DNA of 64,000 nucleotides from NCBI GenBank assembly GCA_003151735.1, contig PLYI01000089.1:1-64000 (forward strand), read 5' to 3'. Under the pieces are notes generated by a model. The model saw only the letters and a program-made list of their open reading frames with translations, did not search any database and was not told the origin of the DNA. This document shows positions 35,018 to 42,784 of this stretch, piece by piece (position 1 is the stretch's first letter; the number at the start of each line of letters is the position of its first letter). The DNA is from Candidatus Bathyarchaeota archaeon (lineage in GTDB: Archaea; Thermoproteota; Bathyarchaeia; Bathyarchaeales; Bathycorpusculaceae). Both the position numbers and the translations under genes were made by a program.

Positions 35018-35833
35018 TTAAGCCGCTTTCGGGTATGAACCCAGAACCTTAACGAATATAGCGTATTTCTCCAGTGTTTTTAGGGCTTCAGCGCATTTTG
35101 GATCTGTTCTATGCCCCTCAAAGTCTAAGTAGAAATTGTATTCCCATGCGGTTTTTTTGGTCGGTCTGGATTCGATTCTGGTTAGGTTGATGTTGCGCTT
35201 GGCGAATTCTCCCAGCGCGCTGTATAGTGAGCCTGGTTCGTGTTTGGCTGAGAAGATGATTGAGGTTTTGTCTTTGCCCGTTGGAGATGAATCTTCTTTG
35301 GATAGGACGAAGAATCGTGTGTAGTTTTCTTTGTTGTCCGCTATGTCTCTGGCAAGGATTTGCATGCCGTAGAGCTCCGCTGCCCGTTCGCTGGCGATGG
35401 CTGCTGCGTTTGTGAGTTTTTGCTCCTTTATGATTTTGACGCTTCCCGCGGTATCGTATGTTGGGATTATTTCCCACTTTGCTTTCTCCAAGTACCTTCG
35501 GCATTGCGCTAGTGCCTGTGGGTGTGAATAAACCGATTTAATTTGCCCCTTGCTGGTACCAGGATTCACAATAAGACAATGCTCGACTCTAACAATGACT
35601 TCACCGCAGACTTTAAGCTCATAACTAAAGAATAAGTCGTAGTTTTGGTTGATGCTGCCTTCAAGGGAATTCTCAACCGGAACCACCCCCGCTGCAACTT
35701 CTTCGCGCTTTACGCTTTCAAAGACGTCTCGGAAGTCTCTGCAGGGTTTAACTTGGACTTTTGAGCCGAAAAACTGGTGGACTGCACATTCGCTGTATGC
35801 GCCGCGTTCGCCTTGGAAGGCTACTGTTGTCAC
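35018..35833 (-). CDS. pheA: Prephenate dehydratase
   Basis: Converts prephenate to phenylpyruvate. 271 residues: FQGERGAYSECAVHQFFG, VPVENSLEGSINQNYDLFF, the catalytic Thr-Arg-Phe in ENYTRFFVLSK, then a C-terminal ACT domain with the Phe-binding ESRP motif (RIESRPTKKTAWEYNFYLDF). It is the last gene of the minus-strand ilv-leu unit, its ATG overlapping the leuA-family stop (ATGA), so it is expressed with the branched-chain genes and not with the aro operon that it faces. Feedback by phenylalanine through the ACT domain is expected from the family. Confidence 0.96.
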   Translation of the reverse strand: MTTVAFQGERGAYSECAVHQFFGSKVQVKPCRDFRDVFESVKREEVAAGVVPVENSLEGSINQNYDLFFSYELKVCGEVIVRVEHCLIVNPGTSKGQIKSVYSHPQALAQCRRYLEKAKWEIIPTYDTAGSVKIIKEQKLTNAAAIASERAAELYGMQILARDIADNKENYTRFFVLSKEDSSPTGKDKTSIIFSAKHEPGSLYSALGEFAKRNINLTRIESRPTKKTAWEYNFYLDFEGHRTDPKCAEALKTLEKYAIFVKVLGSYPKAA

Positions 35834-37353
35834 TTTTTGTTTCCCTGCTTGTGATTCTTAATCAAGAGCTTGTTTATTCCGTTTATCATCGCTTCAACGC
35901 TTGCCATGACGATGTCTTCTCTTGCGGCTCGTGCTGAGACGAGGTTGCCTTTTTCATCTTCGACTTTTATGACGACTTCGGCAACTGCATTTGAACCGCC
36001 CGTTATGGCTTCAAGTCGGTATTCCCTTAGGCGGATATTTTCCAGGTTACTGGTTAATTTCTGGATTGCTTTTAAGACTGCATCGACTGGTCCCACTCCT
36101 GTTTCTGCAGCAACGTATTCTTTTCCATCTAAAATCAGCCGCACGGACGCCGTTGGGATAACTTTGATGCCTGTTACGACGGCCATGTCGCATAAGTCAA
36201 TGATTTTTTCTTCCCCAATCACTTCACCCATCACAGCCGAAGTCAACGCTATCAAGTCAGCATCGGTCACCATCTTGCCCTTGTCACCTAAGTCTTTGAC
36301 GCGCTGGACGATTTCTTTAAGTTGCTCCTCCGTTGGGTGGATGCCGATTTCTTCGAGTTCAGCTTTGATGCCTCGGGTTCCAGCTAGTTTGCCAGCGACC
36401 AGTTTCCTTGTACGCCCAACCAGTTCGGGGTTAATTGGTTCAAAGGTTAATGGTTTCTCCGTGACGCCGCGGGTGTGGATGCCTGATTCGTGGGCAAAAG
36501 CGTTCTCGCCGACAATTGCCTTGTTAGCCTGCACAGTAATTCCTGTTAAGGATGCAACCAACCTTGAGGTGCTGTAGAGTAAGCGTGTGTTGACGCCTGT
36601 TTTGTACTTGTAAATCATATGCAGCGCCATGACTACTTCCTCCAGCGAAGCGTTCCCTGCGCGTTCACCTAAACCGTTAACGGCGACATGCACTTGCGCT
36701 GCGCCAGCCTCAACAGCGGCTAAGCTGTTTGCTACTGCCAGTCCAAAGTCGTCGTGGCAATGTGTGCTTATCGGAACGGTGACGACTGTTCTTAGTTCCT
36801 CAATTAGTTTAGCGGTTGTTTTAGGAATCATAATGCCGACGGTGTCAGGAACATTTAGGCTATCCATACCTGCTTCCTGCGCCGCTTTGCAAACTTTCTT
36901 TAAAAACGGCATCTCTGAACGTGTGGCGTCCATAGGTGAGAACTCGCATCTTACGCCGTGCTTCTTAACATAGGAAATCGAGTCTACGGTTGAAGCGAGC
37001 ACTTGTTCAGGTTTTAAATTGACGGCATACTTCATTTGGACAGGTGAGGTTGGGATGAAAACGTGGATTAAGCCCACATCACAGTCGAGTGCCGCGTCGA
37101 TGTCGCCTCGGGTTGCTCGTGATAGCGCGCAGATCTCTGAGGTTAACCCCGCCTTGGCAATGTCTCGGACAACTTTTTTTTCGCCGTCTGAAGAACTTGG
37201 AAAACCAGCCTCGATGGTGTCGACGCCCAGCTTGCTTAGTTGCCGTGCAATCTCCATCTTATCGTCAGCAGTTAAAGAAACTCCGGGGGTTTGTTCCCCA
37301 TCTCTTAATGTGGTGTCAAAAATTCGGATGGTTTTTGGGGTTTTGTTTGTCAT
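35830..37353 (-). CDS. 2-isopropylmalate/citramalate synthase, LeuA family (copy 1)
   Basis: Claisen-type condensation of acetyl-CoA with a 2-oxo acid. 507 residues: metal-binding IFDTTLRDGEQTPGVSL, catalytic ISTHCHDDFGLAVANSLAAV, HVAVNGLGERAGNASLEEVV and KAIVGENAFAHESGIHTRGV, then the C-terminal LeuA dimer/regulatory domain. The sequence does not tell 2-isopropylmalate synthase from (R)-citramalate synthase by eye. It is co-transcribed with leuB, D, C and ilvBN. A second family member at 58074 suggests that one copy serves leucine and the other isoleucine through citramalate. Confidence 0.9.
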   Translation of the reverse strand: MTNKTPKTIRIFDTTLRDGEQTPGVSLTADDKMEIARQLSKLGVDTIEAGFPSSSDGEKKVVRDIAKAGLTSEICALSRATRGDIDAALDCDVGLIHVFIPTSPVQMKYAVNLKPEQVLASTVDSISYVKKHGVRCEFSPMDATRSEMPFLKKVCKAAQEAGMDSLNVPDTVGIMIPKTTAKLIEELRTVVTVPISTHCHDDFGLAVANSLAAVEAGAAQVHVAVNGLGERAGNASLEEVVMALHMIYKYKTGVNTRLLYSTSRLVASLTGITVQANKAIVGENAFAHESGIHTRGVTEKPLTFEPINPELVGRTRKLVAGKLAGTRGIKAELEEIGIHPTEEQLKEIVQRVKDLGDKGKMVTDADLIALTSAVMGEVIGEEKIIDLCDMAVVTGIKVIPTASVRLILDGKEYVAAETGVGPVDAVLKAIQKLTSNLENIRLREYRLEAITGGSNAVAEVVIKVEDEKGNLVSARAAREDIVMASVEAMINGINKLLIKNHKQGNKK

Positions 37354-37357
37354 ACTT

Positions 37358-38395
37358 TCAACCAGTTTTCGCCGTTAAAGCGGCAGCAATGGCTTCAGCC
37401 ATTCCGACGGTTGTGGCGGTGCCGCCGCAGTCTGGAACAGATTGACGATTACGCAACGCGTACACTACTCCGTTCTCTATGCCTGCGCCTGCTTGTAAGC
37501 ATTTCTTGTCGCCGTATTTTTCGCCCAGCCACTCCAACATCATTTTTGCGGAGAGTATCATGGAGATTGGGTTGGCGGTGTGTTTTCCTGCTCTGTTTGG
37601 TGCTGAGCCGTGGATGGGTTCGAATAATCCGAAGTTGTCTCCTACGTTTGCGCCTGGTGCCATGCCTAACCCGCCAATTTGCTGGGCTGCTTCATCGGAT
37701 AGGATGTCGCCGAACATGTTGCAGGTGCAGAACACATCAAATGCTTGTGGTTCTTTGATTAGGCGCATGGAGGCTGCGTCAACGTAGAGTTCGTTAAATG
37801 CGATGTCTGGGTATTGTTTTGCTGTTTCGCGGCATATGCTGGCGAATAAGCCGTCGGTGATCCGCATGACGTTAGCTTTGTGGATGGCTGTGACTTTCTT
37901 TTTGCCGTTGCGTAGGCGTGCGATTTCGAAGGCTTTTTTGGCGATACGCTCGCAGTTTTTGCGTGTAATAATTCTCATACAAACGGTTGTGTCTTCGCCA
38001 ATTTTGAATTCTATTCCTTTGTAAACGTCTTCGGTGTTCTCGCGGACAAAAAACATGTCGATGTCTGGGTGGGCAACGGGGACGTTCGGGTAAGCTTTCA
38101 ATGGACGCAGATTAGCGTATAGGTCAAACATGATTCTGAGTTTCACTATGACGTCGGCTGCAGATTCGCCTACTGGTCCTTTTAGGCAGGCGTGGGAATC
38201 CTTGATTATCTGCACCGTGCTTTCAGGTAATGCGGCGCCTGTTTTAGCTAAAGTTCCGTCGCCTGCTTCTGCCTCGATGATTTGCAGTTTTATTCCGAAT
38301 TTTTTCTGTGCTGAGTCCAGGACTTTTAGGGTGGCTTCGGTTAATTCTGGTCCGATGCCGTCGCCTGGAATTAGGGATATTTTGTATTCTGTCAT
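37358..38395 (-). CDS. leuB: 3-isopropylmalate dehydrogenase family
   Basis: NAD-dependent oxidative decarboxylation. 345 residues: ISLIPGDGIGPELTEA, VRENTEDVYKGIEF, AIHKANVMRITDGLF (catalytic Lys) and FEPIHGSAPNRAGKHTANP, with FGDILSDEAAQ metal-binding Asp residues. Archaeal members may also act on 3-methylmalate in the citramalate route, and homoisocitrate dehydrogenases are close relatives, but the leuCD context fixes the broad role. Overlaps the leuD stop by 4 bases. Confidence 0.92.
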   Translation of the reverse strand: MTEYKISLIPGDGIGPELTEATLKVLDSAQKKFGIKLQIIEAEAGDGTLAKTGAALPESTVQIIKDSHACLKGPVGESAADVIVKLRIMFDLYANLRPLKAYPNVPVAHPDIDMFFVRENTEDVYKGIEFKIGEDTTVCMRIITRKNCERIAKKAFEIARLRNGKKKVTAIHKANVMRITDGLFASICRETAKQYPDIAFNELYVDAASMRLIKEPQAFDVFCTCNMFGDILSDEAAQQIGGLGMAPGANVGDNFGLFEPIHGSAPNRAGKHTANPISMILSAKMMLEWLGEKYGDKKCLQAGAGIENGVVYALRNRQSVPDCGGTATTVGMAEAIAAALTAKTG

Positions 38396-38892
38396 TTTTT
38401 CATTTTCCTTCGTAGGTTTTCGATTAATCCGCCATCTGCTAATATTTCTAAGATGAATGATGGAAGCTTTTCTACTTGAAACTTCTTGCCGTTTGAAACG
38501 TTTTCGATTTTGCCAGCTTCAAAATCCACGGCTAACTCGTCACCTGTTTCAACTGCGCTGGATATGCCTTTGCATTCGATTACTGGTAGGCCGATGTTAA
38601 TTGTGTTTCGGAAGAAAATGCGAGCGAAAGATTCTGCGATGACGCATTTCACGCCTGAGTACTTTAAGGCTAATGGCGCCTGCTCGCGGCTTGAGCCGCA
38701 GCCGAAGTTTTTGCCTCCGACTAAGATGACACCGCCTTTGGCTTTTTGCACGAACTCTGTATCTAAGCTTTCCAGTGCATGTTTGGCCAATTCACATGGG
38801 TCAACTAATATCAGGTATTTGCCCGGCAGGATAACGTCTGTGTCGATATTGTTGCCGAACACTATTGCTGGCGCTTTAATTTTGCTGTTCAT
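38392..38892 (-). CDS. leuD: 3-isopropylmalate dehydratase small subunit
   Basis: Swivel domain of the split aconitase-like isomerase. 166 residues: VFGNNIDTDVILPGKYL, GGKNFGCGSSREQAPLALK and AESFARIFFRNTINIGLPV, the standard small-subunit blocks. ATG overlaps the leuC stop (ATGA), consistent with equal expression of both subunits. Confidence 0.96.
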   Translation of the reverse strand: MNSKIKAPAIVFGNNIDTDVILPGKYLILVDPCELAKHALESLDTEFVQKAKGGVILVGGKNFGCGSSREQAPLALKYSGVKCVIAESFARIFFRNTINIGLPVIECKGISSAVETGDELAVDFEAGKIENVSNGKKFQVEKLPSFILEILADGGLIENLRRKMKK

Positions 38893-40157
38893 GCTTTTGT
38901 CTCCAGTGTTGCTGGGTTGGTTAATTTGCCTGTGACAGCTGAAGCCGCCACCGTTGCAGGTGAGGCTAAGTAGACGCTGGCTTGTGTGCTGCCCATTCGT
39001 CCGATGAAGTTACGGTTTGAGGTGCTGATGCATGATTCGCCTGCTGCCAGTAAGCCGATATGGCCGCCTAAGCATGGTCCACACGCGGAACCGCAGACGA
39101 TTGCGCCTGCGTCAGTGAAGATTTCCATTAAGCCCTCGTTTAAGGCTTGGCGGTAGACTTCTTGGGAAGCAGGAATCACTAGTGCCCTTACGCCTTCTTT
39201 GACCCGTTTACCTTTCAGGACTTCGGCTGCCAAACGTAAATCTTCAATCCTTCCGTTTGTACATGACCCAATGAATGCTTGCTCGATTGGGACGTTGCCT
39301 ACTTCTGATACAGGCTTCACATTGTCGACTGATGATGGGCAAGCTACTTGCGGCTCCATTTTTGATACATCAAACTCGACGGTGCGCTCGTAAACTGCGT
39401 CTTTGTCGCTCTTCAACGCTTCAAAATCGGGCATGGATTTGACCCTGCCCTCTAAGAACTTGCGTGTTGTTTCGTCTGGTTCGATTATGCCATTTTTGGC
39501 ACCCATCTCCACCGCCATGTTGCACAACGTCATTCGGCCAGCTATGCTCATTTTTTTAATTGTTGGACCAGTGAATTCTGTGCTTTTGTATATGGCGCCG
39601 TCTACTCCCATTTTGCCGATTATAGCCAGAATCAGGTCTTTTGGTGTAACGTACTTTTGGAAGTTGCCTTTGATGTTCATTTTGATTGTAGGCGGCACTT
39701 TAAACCAGATTTTGCCTGTTGCAAAAACTGCGGCTGCCTCAGTTGAGCCGATTCCTGTAGCAAACGATCCGAACGCTCCGTAAGTGCAGGTGTGTGAATC
39801 TGCACCGACGATTACTGAGCCAGGGACCACGTGTCCTTTTTCTGGCATAACCTGGTGGCATATACCTCCTCTTCCCACATCGTAGAAAGTTAGGTTTTGG
39901 TCTTTGGCGAATTGCCGCATGGTCTTGTGCAGTTCCGCTGCCTTAACCGATTCAGCTGGAACCTGATGATCCAGTATCACGACTACTTTTTTGTTATTCC
40001 AAATTTTTGGCACGCCTATTTTTTTGAAGGCTTCAACAGCTAAAGGTCCAGTTAAATCGTGCACCATGATCATGTCAACGTTTGCGTCGATGATTTCTCC
40101 AGGGTGTACATCTTTTTTTCGCGAAGCTTTAGCTAAGATTTTTTCTGTAATGTTCAT
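38889..40157 (-). CDS. leuC: 3-isopropylmalate dehydratase large subunit
   Basis: [4Fe-4S] subunit of isopropylmalate isomerase. 422 residues of the archaeal short type: MTEKIL-like start NITEKILAKASRKKDVHPGE, HQVPAESVKAAE, GADSHTCTYGAFGSFATGIG, IGSCTNGRIEDLRLAAEVLK and GSACGPCLGGHIGLLAAGE supply the three cluster cysteines. Upstream spacing to ilvN is about 95 bases and carries a copy of the AAAGAACAG motif. Confidence 0.96.
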   Translation of the reverse strand: MNITEKILAKASRKKDVHPGEIIDANVDMIMVHDLTGPLAVEAFKKIGVPKIWNNKKVVVILDHQVPAESVKAAELHKTMRQFAKDQNLTFYDVGRGGICHQVMPEKGHVVPGSVIVGADSHTCTYGAFGSFATGIGSTEAAAVFATGKIWFKVPPTIKMNIKGNFQKYVTPKDLILAIIGKMGVDGAIYKSTEFTGPTIKKMSIAGRMTLCNMAVEMGAKNGIIEPDETTRKFLEGRVKSMPDFEALKSDKDAVYERTVEFDVSKMEPQVACPSSVDNVKPVSEVGNVPIEQAFIGSCTNGRIEDLRLAAEVLKGKRVKEGVRALVIPASQEVYRQALNEGLMEIFTDAGAIVCGSACGPCLGGHIGLLAAGESCISTSNRNFIGRMGSTQASVYLASPATVAASAVTGKLTNPATLETKA

Positions 40158-40211
40158 TTTTCTTCTTATCCTTAGATTAACTAAATACAGCTAAAGATAA
40201 TTGGGAATTTT

Positions 40212-40220
40212 AAAGAACAG
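40212..40220 (-). promoter_or_regulatory. CTGTTCTTT motif upstream of leuC
   Basis: On the minus strand CTGTTCTTTAAAATTCC runs into a TATA-like stretch about 55 bases before leuC. The same nine bases form each arm of the inverted repeat in the ilvB promoter (42641-42664). Two copies upstream of genes of one pathway suggest a shared regulator and an internal promoter here. Confidence 0.35.
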
Positions 40221-40252
40221 ACAATTAAGGGTTTCCGCTTAGGCTATGCTGT

Positions 40253-40765
40253 TTACTCGTCTATTCTTATCGATTTTGCGCCTCGGGCTAATGCTGTTAT
40301 GCCTGTTCGTGCGAGCTCTATGACTCCGTATGTTTTCATAAGGTTTAGGAACGCGTCGATTTTGTCGGGGGTTCCGGTGATTTCAACAGTTAAGCTGTCG
40401 TTTGAAACATCTATGATTCTGCCTCGGAAGACTTCTACGCAGTTGATGATGTCGGAGCGTTCTTTGGTGGTTGGCACATTGACTTTTATCAAAGCGAGTT
40501 CTCGCATGACAAAATTACCCTGAGATAGTTCATCGACTTTGAGGACGTCGATTAATTTTGCGACTTGCTTGATGACTTGGTCGATTGTTTTTTCGTCTCC
40601 GTTGATTGTTATGGTCATGCGGGAGACGGCCTTTTGTTCAGTGGGGCCTACGGTTATGCTTTCGATGTTAAAGTTTCTGCGTCTAAACAGGTTGGCTATA
40701 CTGTGTAATACACCGGGTTTGTTCTCGACTAGGACACTGATTACTTTGGTTTTTCCAGTTTCCAT
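40253..40765 (-). CDS. ilvN: Acetolactate synthase small subunit
   Basis: Regulatory subunit of acetohydroxyacid synthase. 170 residues: an ACT domain at the start (VISVLVENKPGVLHSIANLF RRRNFNIESI in two blocks) and a second ACT-like half (RELALIKVNVPT, then VEVFRGRIIDVSNDSLTVEI). The family binds valine here. ATG shares its first base with the ilvB stop region (40765), so the pair is translationally coupled. Confidence 0.95.
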   Translation of the reverse strand: METGKTKVISVLVENKPGVLHSIANLFRRRNFNIESITVGPTEQKAVSRMTITINGDEKTIDQVIKQVAKLIDVLKVDELSQGNFVMRELALIKVNVPTTKERSDIINCVEVFRGRIIDVSNDSLTVEITGTPDKIDAFLNLMKTYGVIELARTGITALARGAKSIRIDE

Positions 40766-42471
40766 TAGTAGTCACCTTTCTGTTGTGGTAAACCGCAGCC
40801 TGGAGGCACAAATGGAACCACATCGGTCTCTGAGCCAATAGGCACATCGATTACCGTTGTAACCTTGCTAGTTAGTGCTGTATTAACTGCTTTGTGGAAC
40901 TCCTCGATAGACGTAGCACGCAGACCCTGCGCTCCGTACGCTTCTGCCAGCTTAACGAAGTCAGGTGTTTTGCCTAGGTTTACTGCCATGTAGCGCCGTT
41001 TGTAGAGCATCCTTTGCCACTGAGCCACCATGCCAAGCACTGAGTTGTTTAGAACTATGACGGTTACTGGGATGTTCTCGGTTACTGAGCATGCTAGTTC
41101 CTGCTCGGTCATTATGAAGCTGCCGTCGCCTGCTATGTCTACCACTGCTCGGTCTGGGCATGCGACTTTTGCGCCGATGGCTGCTGGGAAACCGAAGCCC
41201 ATGGTTCCTAAACCGCCTGAACTGATGAATGTCCGCGGCTTTAACGCTTTGAAATATAGGGCCGACCACATTTGGTTTTGTCCAACTTCGGTGGTGACTA
41301 TGGCGCTTTCAGGCAACAGTTTCCTCAGCTCTGTCAATAGTGCTTTAGGAACTAAATCTCTTGGCAAATCTTTCATCAGCGGGCTTAGTTGTTCTTTGGC
41401 TTCTTTAACTCGTTTTGTCCAAGCTTTGCCTTCGCCTTTCTGCAGTTTCTTCGACACAGCGGCATGCAGCAGCTTCAATGAGACTTTGGCGTCGCCGATT
41501 ATGGGCAAGTCAACTTCGATGTTTTTGTTGATTTCAGCGTTATCGATGTCTATCTGGATTTTTTTAGCATTTGAAGCGAAAGTATCCAGGTTCGCTGTCG
41601 CGCGGTCAGAGAACCTTGTTCCAACCGCCAGCAAAACGTCGGCTTCACCCATCAATTTGTTTGCAGCTGGGTTGCCATGCATGCCGATGCTTCCAAGTGA
41701 TAATGGGTGGCATTCTGGAAATGCTCCTTTACCCATGAACGTTGTTGCAACTGGCGCCATAAGTAAATCTGACATTTGGGTTAGTTCGTCTGATGCTCCA
41801 GCAATTATCACTCCGCCGCCTGCCAGGATGATTGGTCGCTCCGCTTTTGCAAGCATTGAGGCGGCTTCGCTGATTTTTGCTAAGTCTGGTTCGATGACTG
41901 GTTTGTATCCGCCGACGTCAATTTTATCGGTGAACTCTACTTCAGCGGTTGCTGACTGTATGTTCTTTGGCAAATCAATCAAGACCGGTCCTGGTCTACC
42001 TGTGGTTGCTAGGTAAAAGGCGCTTTTAACGGCAATAGGGATTTCGTTGACTGTTCTTGGTTGATAATTGTATTTGGTGATGGCGGTGGTGATGCCGATG
42101 ATGTCTGCTTCTTGGAAGGCATCTCTACCAATCATGTAGCTGGTGTTAACACCAGAAGATGGAACTTGCCCTGTAAGAGCAATTATTGGGGAAGAATCCA
42201 TGTAGGCGTTGGCTATGCCTGTGACTAGGTTAGTGGCTCCTGGACCAGACGTTGCCATGCATACGCCTGCTCTTCCGCTGGCTCGTGCGTAGCCTTCAGC
42301 GGCGTGGGCTGCTCCCTGCTCATGTCGTGCAAGTATGTGGCGGATTTTCTTGTTACCGCATAACGCATCGTATACCGGCAGGATTGCGCCGCCTAAGATG
42401 CCGAATATCACATCGACTTTCTCTCGTTCAAGGGATTCTAAGAGTGCTTGTGCACCAGACATTTTTGCCAT
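40765..42471 (-). CDS. ilvB: Acetolactate synthase large subunit
   Basis: ThDP-dependent synthesis of acetolactate and acetohydroxybutyrate. 568 residues: DVIFGILGGAILPVYDAL, the catalytic Glu region HEQGAAHAAEGYARASG, GPGATNLVTGIANAYMDSSP, and the ThDP motif GDGSFIMTEQELACSVTENI followed by NNSVLGMVAQWQ. First gene of the ilv-leu-phe unit, with a roughly 180-base leader upstream. ATG at 42471 has GGAG about 16 bases before it; the second ATG at 42462 is closer to none. Confidence 0.97.
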   Translation of the reverse strand: MAKMSGAQALLESLEREKVDVIFGILGGAILPVYDALCGNKKIRHILARHEQGAAHAAEGYARASGRAGVCMATSGPGATNLVTGIANAYMDSSPIIALTGQVPSSGVNTSYMIGRDAFQEADIIGITTAITKYNYQPRTVNEIPIAVKSAFYLATTGRPGPVLIDLPKNIQSATAEVEFTDKIDVGGYKPVIEPDLAKISEAASMLAKAERPIILAGGGVIIAGASDELTQMSDLLMAPVATTFMGKGAFPECHPLSLGSIGMHGNPAANKLMGEADVLLAVGTRFSDRATANLDTFASNAKKIQIDIDNAEINKNIEVDLPIIGDAKVSLKLLHAAVSKKLQKGEGKAWTKRVKEAKEQLSPLMKDLPRDLVPKALLTELRKLLPESAIVTTEVGQNQMWSALYFKALKPRTFISSGGLGTMGFGFPAAIGAKVACPDRAVVDIAGDGSFIMTEQELACSVTENIPVTVIVLNNSVLGMVAQWQRMLYKRRYMAVNLGKTPDFVKLAEAYGAQGLRATSIEEFHKAVNTALTSKVTTVIDVPIGSETDVVPFVPPGCGLPQQKGDY

Positions 42472-42570
42472 TTTCGGTTCTGTCTCCTATGATTTGAATC
42501 AACTATACTCTCGTCTCGAAAAGTTAAGAATGCATTTCTTCTTTGAGTTTCAGAGGATAACCTGGGTGAA

Positions 42571-42621
42571 TCAAAGAATTGGTACCCGACGATCCCAGCT
42601 ATTGAGGTGACGATCCCTCAT
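42571..42621 (-). CDS. Possible 16-codon leader ORF in the ilvB 5' leader
   Basis: ATG at 42621 with AGAGG about 8 bases before it, stop TGA at 42573-42571. The peptide ends VPIL directly before the stop, so three of the last four codons are branched-chain amino acids, the products of the operon; one more Leu lies at residue 6. The rest (Arg- and Asp-containing) is unremarkable. It starts about 25-30 bases after the predicted transcription start. Much weaker in composition than the aro leader; included because of position, ribosome-binding site and ending. Confidence 0.35.
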   Translation of the reverse strand: MRDRHLNSWDRRVPIL

Positions 42622-42640
42622 GTTCTTGCCTCTTGAACCT

Positions 42641-42664
42641 CTGTTCTTTAAAAAGAAAGAACAG
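42641..42664 (-). promoter_or_regulatory. 9-bp inverted repeat at the ilvB transcription start
   Basis: CTGTTCTTT, six bases, AAAGAACAG: a perfect nine-base inverted repeat. A TATA-like TTTTTATTT lies just upstream on the minus strand (42668-42677, preceded by CGTAAAC), so transcription would start inside the repeat. That position suits a repressor operator. One arm recurs upstream of leuC. Confidence 0.5.
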
Positions 42665-42666
42665 TG

Positions 42667-42683
42667 CAAATAAAAAGTTTACG
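42667..42683 (-). promoter_or_regulatory. Candidate promoter of the ilv-leu-phe operon
   Basis: Minus strand: CGTAAAC then CTTTTTATTTGC, an acceptable BRE plus TATA. It implies a leader of about 175 bases before ilvB, unusually long for an archaeal mRNA in this window, where several genes look near-leaderless. Downstream in that leader GGGATCGTC occurs twice, 20 bases apart. Confidence 0.5.
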
Positions 42684-42737
42684 GTCCCGCCCAAATTATT
42701 TACTGCCGTTTGCAAATGATTTTTTCAAATTAGGGAC

Positions 42738-42763
42738 AAAAAAAGGAAGCGAAAGCCGCTTCC
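42738..42763 (-). terminator. Hairpin plus T-run terminator of the hydrogenase operon
   Basis: Read on the minus strand: GGAAGCG (42763-42757), loop GCTTT, CGCTTCC (42751-42745), then seven T. It begins 22 bases after the stop of the hydrogenase alpha-subunit gene and looks like a bacterial intrinsic terminator, uncommon but functional in archaea where the T-run is the key part. Confidence 0.75.
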
Positions 42764-42784
42764 CAACTCTTCTTCTCTTCTTAA

